This document shows positions 1 to 4,978 of a stretch of 5,068 bases of DNA, in pieces. The notes beneath the pieces were generated by a model. The model worked only from the letters and a program-made list of their open reading frames with translations. It was not told the DNA's origin and did not search any database. The first letter of the stretch is position 1. Every line of letters starts with the position of its first letter. The DNA is from an uncultured Bacteroidota bacterium. Lineage in GTDB: Bacteria; Bacteroidota; Bacteroidia; Chitinophagales; Chitinophagaceae. The stretch is from positions 1-5,068 of the forward strand of contig CAIWKU010000576.1 of assembly GCA_903913355.1 (NCBI GenBank), written 5' to 3'. The position numbers and the translations under genes were made by a program.

Positions 1-434
1 ACGCGGGTTGCATGACGGCCACCTTCAAAATCAGTTGTCATAAATATTTCTATCATTTGTTCAGCCAGTGCCAGGGCCACAAAACGCGCAGGAATACAAA
101 TAATATTTGCATTATTATGTTTACGCACCAGCACAGCCACATCATTTTCCCAGCATAAACCGGCCCGGATATGCTGGTGTTTATTTGCAGTTATAGCCAC
201 TCCATTAGCGCTGCCACATAAAAGAATGCCAAAGCAGGATTCTCCACTTTCTACACTATTGGCAGTTGGATGGGCAAAATCAGGATAATCAACAGAGTCA
301 GCAGAAAAGGTTCCAAAATCTTTTACTTGGTAGCCTTTTTCAGACAAAAATTTTACCAGAGCGGTTTTATACTCAAACCCGGCATGGTCGCAACCGATCG
401 CAATGGGCTTGGAACTATCGAAAACAAAAGGCAT
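1..434 (-). CDS. rpiB: Ribose-5-phosphate isomerase B, 3' end cut by the window edge
   Basis: Interconverts ribose 5-phosphate and ribulose 5-phosphate in the non-oxidative pentose phosphate pathway, in the cytoplasm. The 144 visible residues cover nearly the whole protein; the family is usually about 145-150 residues, so only a few codons are missing. Seen in order: GCDHAG (residues 14-19, the phosphate/substrate-binding DHAG signature), CGSANG (73-78) with Cys73 at the catalytic-base position of the RpiB/LacAB family, TANKH (82-86), RAGLCW (90-95), the HNNAN loop (106-110), and the TTDFEGGRH tail (133-141). The ATG at 434 is the only sensible start because an in-frame TAG lies seven codons upstream. 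No Shine-Dalgarno is visible, as usual in Bacteroidota. The usual wording of the active-site loop is CGSGNG or CGTGIG, so Ala76 is a mild oddity. The gene lies 230 nt from the preceding same-strand gene, so it probably has its own promoter. Identification is very secure. Confidence 0.95.
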   Translation of the reverse strand, partial: MPFVFDSSKPIAIGCDHAGFEYKTALVKFLSEKGYQVKDFGTFSADSVDYPDFAHPTANSVESGESCFGILLCGSANGVAITANKHQHIRAGLCWENDVAVLVRKHNNANIICIPARFVALALAEQMIEIFMTTDFEGGRHATR

Positions 435-452
435 GTTAATGTATATTGATGG

Positions 453-486
453 CTAAGATAATCGATTCGTTATGGCCATCCTCAAA
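453..486 (-). promoter_or_regulatory. Weak candidate promoter for rpiB
   Basis: On the minus strand TATCTTAG (453-460) matches the Bacteroidota -7 consensus TAnnTTTG except for one base, and TTTG (483-486) could serve as the -33 element. The spacing is 22 nt, longer than the usual 19-21. The position, about 20 nt upstream of the rpiB start, is plausible, but the match could be chance in AT-rich DNA. Confidence 0.25.
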
Positions 487-551
487 AAATACACGAGCGG
501 ATAAGAAAATAAAAGCGGGGTAGTAACCGAACTTTATTTTACTGTCGAATC

Positions 552-611
552 ATGTGCTTTTTGAATAGCCTAACCCTTATTAGCCGCTAAAGTTAAGGGT
601 AAGCAGCACAT
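552..611. repeat. 60-nt nested inverted-repeat element between the CorC-like gene and rpiB
   Basis: Nested complementary arms are visible. The outer stem is ATGTGCT (552-558) with AGCACAT (605-611). The inner stem is 570-579 with 594-603, pairing 9 of 10 positions around ACCCTTA/TAAGGGT. The apical stem is TTAG (580-583) with CTAA (587-590), closing a 3-nt loop. The inner loop is asymmetric: 11 nt on one side and 1 nt on the other. It lies 53 nt beyond the stop of the CorC-like gene and about 118 nt before rpiB. Neither strand shows a T-tract after it, so it is not a standard intrinsic terminator. It may be a transcript-end structure, a leader element for rpiB, or a dispersed repeat copy. The rest of the 435-664 gap shows no gene, only a 5-bp hairpin at 646-660. 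Confidence 0.5.
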
Positions 612-664
612 AAAATCAGGTGACCGAAGCCTTTACAATCAATTTTCGGTGAAAAACCGATTTG

Positions 665-1924
665 TCAGCGTAGGATTTTCATTTTTACTGTTTCTATGCG
701 GGTATCACTTACCGATAAAATATCGAAACGGTAATCGTCTATGATGATGGTTTCCTTTTGTTTGGGAATGGTTTCATGTTTCTGTATAATATATCCGCTG
801 AGGGTTTCAGAATCACTTACCGGGAAACTCATATTGTATTTTTCATTCAGGTAATCCAGTTCTACTCTGCCGCTGAGAATGAATTCATCTTCTGCCAGTT
901 GTTTCTCTACCAATTCCTCTACATCATACTCGTCTTGAATTTCCCCAAAAATCTCTTCCAGCACATCTTCCATGGTAACAATGCCTGCAGTGCCACCAAA
1001 CTCATCTACTACCCAGGCGATACTCTTTCTTTCTTTGGTAAATTTATTGATCAAATCGGTGGCACTCATACTTTCCGGAACTGCCATAATCGGATGTAAT
1101 ACAGATTTTACGGTTGCTGGTTTTTTAAAAAGATCGAGTTGGTGCACATAACCAACGATATTATCGATATTATCATCATAAATCAGGAGCTTACTTAAAT
1201 GGGTATTGATGAAAACCTGTTTGAGATCTTCTACAGGCGTACTGATATCCACTGCCTCTATTTCCGTTCTTGGAACCAGGCATTGTCGAATCTTTACCAT
1301 GGGTAAACTCAGGGCGTTTTCAAATAGTTCCTTATTCAATTCTGTATTATCCTCATCCTGTTCTTTGGTTTGCTGGAAAAAATGCTCCAAATCAACTTTG
1401 GTGAAAGCTTCATTTTTTTCGTTTAAGCGAACATTGAATACATATTTCAATATCCATTGAGAAAAATTCACAAAGAATTTAGTAACCGGTAGAAAAAGTG
1501 TATGAAAGAATTGTGCTACCGGTGAAAAAAAACTCAATAACGAATCGTTCTTGGCCCTGAAAATAGCCTTTGGTAAGAATTCTCCGATAACAAGCACCAC
1601 AATAGCAGATAAAAAAGTATCAAAACCTAACTTCAAATATTCATTATGAATATGCAATGGGTTCCAGAGAGTCATTTTTAACAGCTCATCAAACAACAAA
1701 CCATAAATCACCAGAAACAGGTTAAGTCCAACAAGACAGGTGCCAATAAATCTTGCCGGATGTTCCATGAAATTGGATAAAAGAATGCCACTCCGTTTTC
1801 CCTGTTTTTTCTTCAACTCTATACTAAGACGGTTAGCACTTACAAATGCAATTTCATAACCTGCAAAAAAACCGATTAGAATCAGGGTCACTGCTATCCA
1901 TATAATGGTATATAGCTCAGTCAT
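665..1924 (-). CDS. CNNM/CBS-pair/CorC-HlyC family membrane protein (hemolysin-like, possible divalent cation transporter)
   Basis: Predicted 419-residue inner-membrane protein. An N-terminal CNNM (DUF21) domain spans about residues 1-190, with hydrophobic segments near 5-25, 58-78, 100-120 and 133-153 and the conserved GEFLPK motif (114-119). A CBS pair covers about 213-332, with VPRTEIEAVD (217-226) at its start and the hallmark DEFGGTAGIVTMEDVLEE (307-324) near its end. A CorC/HlyC transporter-associated domain follows at about 340-419. Relatives such as CorC, PaeA and YfjD are linked to magnesium, cobalt or polyamine export, and the old hemolysin label is weakly founded; the substrate here cannot be read. 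It does not resemble my recollection of the GldE N-terminus. The frame is open back to a TTG at 1984, but the ATG at 1924 is preferred: it begins directly before the first membrane helix, and a good promoter (1956-1985) lies inside the extra stretch. Complete and apparently monocistronic. Confidence 0.9.
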   Translation of the reverse strand: MTELYTIIWIAVTLILIGFFAGYEIAFVSANRLSIELKKKQGKRSGILLSNFMEHPARFIGTCLVGLNLFLVIYGLLFDELLKMTLWNPLHIHNEYLKLGFDTFLSAIVVLVIGEFLPKAIFRAKNDSLLSFFSPVAQFFHTLFLPVTKFFVNFSQWILKYVFNVRLNEKNEAFTKVDLEHFFQQTKEQDEDNTELNKELFENALSLPMVKIRQCLVPRTEIEAVDISTPVEDLKQVFINTHLSKLLIYDDNIDNIVGYVHQLDLFKKPATVKSVLHPIMAVPESMSATDLINKFTKERKSIAWVVDEFGGTAGIVTMEDVLEEIFGEIQDEYDVEELVEKQLAEDEFILSGRVELDYLNEKYNMSFPVSDSETLSGYIIQKHETIPKQKETIIIDDYRFDILSVSDTRIETVKMKILR

Positions 1925-1955
1925 ATAGGAAAAATAGCATAAAAATTCTGTTTCG

Positions 1956-1985
1956 CAAAAATAGTGCCGATCCACTACACACAAG
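1956..1985 (-). promoter_or_regulatory. Bacteroidota-type promoter for the CorC-like gene
   Basis: On the minus strand TATTTTTG (1956-1963) is an exact TAnnTTTG -7 element. CTTG (1982-1985) stands 18 nt upstream of it as a -33 element, one base off TTTG and at slightly short spacing. Transcription would start near 1949, giving a leader of roughly 25 nt before the ATG at 1924. This excludes the upstream TTG at 1984 as the start codon. Confidence 0.55.
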
Positions 1986-2006
1986 TACCCCGTTGAAACG
2001 GGGTAC
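1985..2006 (-). terminator. GC-rich hairpin, likely transcript end of the sigma operon
   Basis: GTACCCCGT (1985-1993) pairs perfectly with ACGGGGTAC (1998-2006), giving a 9-bp stem with a 4-nt loop. It lies 69 nt beyond the stop of the exported solenoid gene, in the right place to end the operon. On the minus strand it is followed by TTGTGTG, not a clean T-run, so the U-tract is poor. Its distal arm touches the -33 element of the next promoter. Confidence 0.45.
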
Positions 2007-2075
2007 GTTCACCGATACTTAGAACATAAGCAACCGGCATTGTGAGATATATGCACATGAGAAAATACCGGGGGT

Positions 2076-3473
2076 TTATTTGAAATCAACCGTGCAATTC
2101 TGGCATTTGATATCAATTTTCAAACCTTTGCCATCCCCGCCACTGGCAGTAAAATGAGAAGGTGAATTATTATCGCTATAAAAACTCATGCTGCTGGGAA
2201 ATTGTTTCCCTGTAACCAATATTCTTTGACCGTCTGATCTGTTTGTTGAGGGTCTGCCTTGTACAGTAATTTCACCTGCGGTTGACTGACCACCTGAACC
2301 AGTAATTGTGTTAGAAGTAGGTTTTTTTGCATTTTCATCTGTTGTAGTTGTAAAAGCAACGGGGGTCTTTTCAAAATTTCCATATACAGAACTATAAGCA
2401 CCAGCAAAATCAATATAGAAATTTTTAGTGTTGTGAAGAGGAATTCTTATATCAGCATATTTGTCATTTAGTTTAACAAGACTCACGTTCGCACCCAGGT
2501 TTCTGATTTTTATATCAGAATTACTGCCTTCGAGATCGATAGAGTTATTTAATTTGGTGATGCGTAAGTTGCCATAAATTTTTCTGCCGCTTATTTCACC
2601 TGCTTCTTCCATTTCATATTCATCATTCGTACTTCTCAGCGTAATTTTTTTAGCAAGCGCCATTTCAATACTGGAATATTTACTGTCAACATCCAGGTCA
2701 TCAATATTCTTTGCACTAAAACGACCATTTGAAATCTCCACTTCAGCTGATTTCACATCTCCCAAATTAATATTAGAATATTTTGAGCGGAGAACTAATT
2801 TACTAAGATTACCTGCATCGAGGTTACCATTGGTTATATCTACATTCAGATCACCGATATTATCAGGGATTTCTACATTTGCATATTTACTTTCAATATC
2901 AAGTTTACTTCCAGAAGGAACAGTAATAGTTAATATCTTTTTCGGGATATTCTTTTGGCTAATATTCTGGCCATTTCTGCTAAAGACTGCGTTACCATTT
3001 ATACTATAGCCACTAACCGCTATTGGGTTGCTATTATCAGAAAAAGTATAATAAAGTCCATTATCCTGTACAGATTTAATTTTTACAGAATTCCCAAGGG
3101 TTTTTAGTGACAGATTCGATTTTTCGATCCACTCATCATCAGTTAGTTTGCTTTCTCCTTCATAGTAAACAGTAGTCGTAATTTTTACTTTTTGCTGGCT
3201 CCAGGTTTTTACGACTATGGCACGAGAAGAGTTTTCAATATAGATATCTGCCCCTTTTGGAACATCCATCTCCTTACTCACTTCTTTTGATTTTTGATCA
3301 GCAACATCCTTAAACTCTTTTTCCGATGCTAAATCGTTGGAAGATTCTCCTATTCCGGTTGATTTTTTTGCTTTCGCTATACCAACAGGTTGTTGAGATT
3401 GTGCACCTGCTGTAATAAGGATGGCAAGAATAAAACATCCGCTAAAGAATGTATTACGTAATACGGTTTTCAT
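2076..3473 (-). CDS. Exported DUF4097/GIN-like beta-solenoid protein, last gene of the sigma operon
   Basis: Predicted 465-residue secreted protein of unknown molecular function. Residues 1-25 form a type I signal peptide: Lys2 and Arg6, a hydrophobic core FILAILITAGA, and likely cleavage after AGA or AQS. Cys13 precedes the core and is not a lipobox. A charged linker (about 45-70) leads into IYIENSSRAIVVKTW (77-91), the usual opening strand of DUF4097 domains. Residues 190-365 carry repeated rungs such as SKYANVEI (195-202), SKYSNINL (230-237) and SKYSSIEM (264-271), alternating with ITNGNLDAGNL (213-223) and ISNGRFSAKNI (247-257). The period is about 34-35 residues, as expected for a right-handed beta-solenoid. 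A Ser/Thr/Gly-rich stretch (373-410) and a C-terminal CQNC (457-460) follow. Spacing of 13 nt from the anti-sigma gene implies co-transcription. Adhesin labels sometimes given to this family are not supported directly. A role as sensor partner or output of the sigma system is inference. Confidence 0.85.
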   Translation of the reverse strand: MKTVLRNTFFSGCFILAILITAGAQSQQPVGIAKAKKSTGIGESSNDLASEKEFKDVADQKSKEVSKEMDVPKGADIYIENSSRAIVVKTWSQQKVKITTTVYYEGESKLTDDEWIEKSNLSLKTLGNSVKIKSVQDNGLYYTFSDNSNPIAVSGYSINGNAVFSRNGQNISQKNIPKKILTITVPSGSKLDIESKYANVEIPDNIGDLNVDITNGNLDAGNLSKLVLRSKYSNINLGDVKSAEVEISNGRFSAKNIDDLDVDSKYSSIEMALAKKITLRSTNDEYEMEEAGEISGRKIYGNLRITKLNNSIDLEGSNSDIKIRNLGANVSLVKLNDKYADIRIPLHNTKNFYIDFAGAYSSVYGNFEKTPVAFTTTTDENAKKPTSNTITGSGGQSTAGEITVQGRPSTNRSDGQRILVTGKQFPSSMSFYSDNNSPSHFTASGGDGKGLKIDIKCQNCTVDFK

Positions 3474-3486
3474 TGTAAAATCTGTT

Positions 3487-4188
3487 TTAAATATTCAGGA
3501 AATAGGTTTTTACTGAATCAACAGGACCGCGGCTTTGTTTATACCGGTTATTGGTCTTGTTCATTTCAATTTGTAATTGTTTGAGTGTGTTCAATTTTTG
3601 TTGGTACAGATTGATCAGCTGATCCAGCAATTCATCAGTCAAGCCGCGCTTTGCAATGTCTGATTTGATCACTTTTTCATCTTTCTCTATCTGCCTGATT
3701 TCTATAGTAAAATCTTTAAAATAGTCTGGTGTTTCTGTATACATGGGCGTATTGCTTATCCTTGAACGCTGTAAATTGATAACCGGGGTAAAACTGGTTT
3801 CGATTTCATGCAAAAAATTGCGTGCTTCCGGTTTGCTTGCGATTGGCTGTTGGTTATTGGTTGTTGGTTTGGTTTTCGGAACACTGATAGCGATTGGCTG
3901 TTGGATATTGGCTATTGGCATAGTTTTCTGAACCGGAGTGGATATTTCTTTTTCTGACCTGACTTGTAGCGATTTATTATCAGCATTTTTTGCGATGAAT
4001 TGTTTAATACCGATACCTGCTAATAAAAGAATACAAGCGGCAATGGCCCATTTGGTTATCGTTAAAAAACTCATCACTTTTTTAGCAGGCTCCGTTTTTT
4101 GCCGGATGTTTTCCCATAGCTGTTGGCCGGGCTCGTCTAAATCGAGCTTATCTCTATGATTTTTTAGATATTTTTTAAATTCATCCAT
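3487..4188 (-). CDS. Single-pass membrane anti-sigma factor candidate, no zinc motif
   Basis: Predicted 233-residue protein of N-in/C-out topology. Residues 1-41 form a charged cytoplasmic segment (MDEFKKYLKNHRDKLD, then EPGQQLWENI) that would bind the sigma factor. Residues 43-64 (TITKWAIAACILLLAGIGIK core) are the single transmembrane helix. Residues 65-125 are a Pro/Gln/Thr-rich stalk containing two near-identical IQQPIA / NQQPIA stretches encoded by a DNA repeat. Residues 160-215 are rich in Lys, Glu, Gln and Leu and probably helical or coiled-coil. The HxxxCxxC motif of zinc-binding anti-sigmas is absent; the only cysteine is Cys52 in the membrane helix. The start overlaps the sigma gene stop by 8 nt (ATGGATGA), indicating translational coupling. 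I do not recognise a named family with certainty. The anti-sigma call rests mainly on gene order, topology and the Bacteroidota-style N-terminus, so it remains inference. Confidence 0.75.
   Translation of the reverse strand: MDEFKKYLKNHRDKLDLDEPGQQLWENIRQKTEPAKKVMSFLTITKWAIAACILLLAGIGIKQFIAKNADNKSLQVRSEKEISTPVQKTMPIANIQQPIAISVPKTKPTTNNQQPIASKPEARNFLHEIETSFTPVINLQRSRISNTPMYTETPDYFKDFTIEIRQIEKDEKVIKSDIAKRGLTDELLDQLINLYQQKLNTLKQLQIEMNKTNNRYKQSRGPVDSVKTYFLNI
3839..3918. repeat. Two 29-bp direct repeats of TTGG-rich low-complexity sequence inside the anti-sigma gene
   Basis: Copies at 3839-3867 and 3890-3918 both begin GCGATTGGCTGTTGG and match at 26 of 29 positions. Their starts are 51 nt apart, exactly 17 codons, so the reading frame is kept. 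Each is itself built from TTGGYTRTTGG-like units. They encode the PIANIQQPIA (91-100) and TNNQQPIAS (110-118) parts of the periplasmic stalk. From memory, such TTGGCTATTGG arrays recur between genes in Bacteroidota genomes; this was not checked. Confidence 0.8.
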
Positions 4189-4732
4189 GTATCTGTAATT
4201 GCTTTACAATTCTTTCTTTTAATAATTGTCTGGCCCGATGGTACTGACTCTTACTGGTAGATTCTGTGATACCCAGACTTTCTGCAATGGCTTTATGGCT
4301 ATAATCTTCCAGTACATAAAGATTAAATATCTGTCGGCAACCATCCGGTAAACCTTTGATTTCCTGGTGAATGATATTAAAATCAACTGTTTTCCACCAT
4401 TCAGGTTCTTCTACCGGTAAATGCAGATTTTTCTCCTCTTCCCATTCAGCCCAATAAACCGTCTTTTTGCTAAATCGGATACATTCATTTACCACAATTC
4501 TTTTTAGCCAGCCTCCAAACTGAACAGCCTCTTTCAGTTGTTTCAGGTTATGAAAGGCTATAATAAAAGCATCCTGCAGAATATCTTCTGCATCATTGCG
4601 GTTGCCTGTCATGCGTAAACAAATATTAAACATAGCTTTACTATACTGCTGGTAAAGCCAGGCTTTAGCTTCTGCATCGCCCTTACAGGCTTTTCTCACA
4701 ATAGCCGTTTGTATGTTAGTTGCCTGATCCAA
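4181..4732 (-). CDS. ECF-type RNA polymerase sigma factor (sigma-70 family, RpoE-like)
   Basis: Predicted 183-residue cytoplasmic sigma factor that would direct RNA polymerase to an envelope-responsive regulon, probably including its own operon. Region 2 spans about residues 10-90, with MTGNRNDAEDILQDAFI (41-57) for core binding and GGWLKRIVVNECIRFSKK (73-90) for -10 recognition. A short acidic, Trp-rich linker (91-125) follows. Region 4 spans about 126-178: LPDGCRQIFNLYVLEDYSHK (128-147), then the helix-turn-helix AIAESLGITESTSKSQYHRA (148-167). Length is normal for the family. The start is TTG at 4732: an in-frame TAA lies three codons upstream, and the first ATG codon would remove half of region 2. 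AGGA (4742-4745) sits 9 nt before the TTG, a rare visible Shine-Dalgarno for this phylum. First gene of the three-gene operon, overlapping the next by 8 nt. No canonical promoter could be identified upstream. Confidence 0.93.
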   Translation of the reverse strand: MDQATNIQTAIVRKACKGDAEAKAWLYQQYSKAMFNICLRMTGNRNDAEDILQDAFIIAFHNLKQLKEAVQFGGWLKRIVVNECIRFSKKTVYWAEWEEEKNLHLPVEEPEWWKTVDFNIIHQEIKGLPDGCRQIFNLYVLEDYSHKAIAESLGITESTSKSQYHRARQLLKERIVKQLQIHG

Positions 4733-4745
4733 ATAAGATTATCCT
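4730..4745 (-). promoter_or_regulatory. Shine-Dalgarno and TTG start of the sigma gene
   Basis: On the minus strand AGGA (4742-4745) precedes TTG (4730-4732) by 9 nt. An in-frame TAA between them closes the frame, and no usable ATG or GTG lies before region 2. The combination fixes the start codon as TTG. Confidence 0.6.
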
Positions 4746-4780
4746 GTAATAAGAGTATATGATGTAGGAAAGGTTGGAAA

Positions 4781-4811
4781 AATTGCCGATTTTTTAATAA
4801 AAATCACAATT
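4781..4811 (-). terminator. AT-rich inverted repeat upstream of the sigma gene: weak terminator or operator
   Basis: AATTG (4781-4785) and GATTTTT (4788-4794) pair with CAATT (4807-4811) and AAAAATC (4799-4805), giving 12 bp with a small CC/A internal loop and a TAAT apex. On the minus strand the stem ends in CAATT and runs into TTT, so it could end transcription arriving from the oxidoreductase gene. It also lies about 50 nt upstream of the sigma start, where a regulator site or promoter would sit. AT-rich symmetry of this size is partly expected by chance. Confidence 0.35.
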
Positions 4812-4820
4812 GGAGAGAAA

Positions 4821-4974
4821 AGAATATTGAACAGAGGAACAAGGAATTATGAATATCGAACAGTGAATGATGGACAGAATAACAAGGAATAATGAATAAA
4901 CCAGCTTCTTTATTCGACCTTCCCTGCTCAATATTTGTCTGTTCATCATTCCTTGTTCCTCTGTTCAATATTCT
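4821..4974. repeat. 154-nt imperfect palindrome with perfect 27-bp arms
   Basis: The arm 4821-4847 (AGAATATTGAACAG then AGGAACAAGGAAT) is the exact reverse complement of 4948-4974. Further in, GATGGACAGA (4869-4878) pairs with TCTGTTCATC (4938-4947) with one G-T wobble, and GAATAAA (4894-4900) pairs with TTTATTC (4909-4915) around an 8-nt loop. Inside the left half the motifs recur directly: GAATATTGAACAG (4822-4834) and GAATATCGAACAG (4851-4863), and AACAAGGAAT at 4838-4847 and 4881-4890. No transposase, start codon context or target duplication is evident. It lies just past the stop of the upstream gene, where a repeat element or transcript-end structure would be tolerated. Confidence 0.85.
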
Positions 4975-4978
4975 TATG

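Noticed and set aside
572..601. Telomere-like AACCCTTA / TAAGGGT words
   Set aside because: A single inverted pair, not a tandem array; explained by the hairpin.
552..611. tRNA gene, suggested by the 7-bp outer stem
   Set aside because: Only 60 nt, no T-loop consensus, no anticodon arm of proper size, and no discriminator/CCA context.
646..660. TCGGT/ACCGA hairpin just after the CorC-like stop as a terminator
   Set aside because: Only 5 bp, and on the gene's strand it is followed by A-rich sequence with no T-tract.
758..1460. Plus-strand open frames opposite the CorC-like gene
   Set aside because: No family resemblance, and they lie wholly antisense to a strongly supported conserved protein.
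1925..1984. N-terminal extension of the CorC-like protein from the TTG at 1984
   Set aside because: It would add 20 Cys- and Tyr-rich residues atypical of the family, and its codons contain the best promoter in the window. The ATG at 1924 fits the first membrane helix.
2186..2413. Second minus-strand frame within the exported protein gene
   Set aside because: A low-complexity Leu/Gln shadow of the Ser/Thr-rich region; the overlapping frame has clear domain features.
3743..3931. Plus-strand open frame rich in AIGCW / LAIG residues
   Set aside because: It is the antisense reading of the TTGG repeat inside the anti-sigma gene; hydrophobic LAIG-type frames arise mechanically from this repeat.
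3487..4188. Zinc-binding (ZAS) anti-sigma factor
   Set aside because: No HxxxCxxC motif; the only cysteine is inside the membrane helix.
4821..4974. CRISPR array from the repeated AACAAGGAAT units
   Set aside because: Units are inverted and unevenly spaced, with no uniform repeats or unique spacers and no cas genes.
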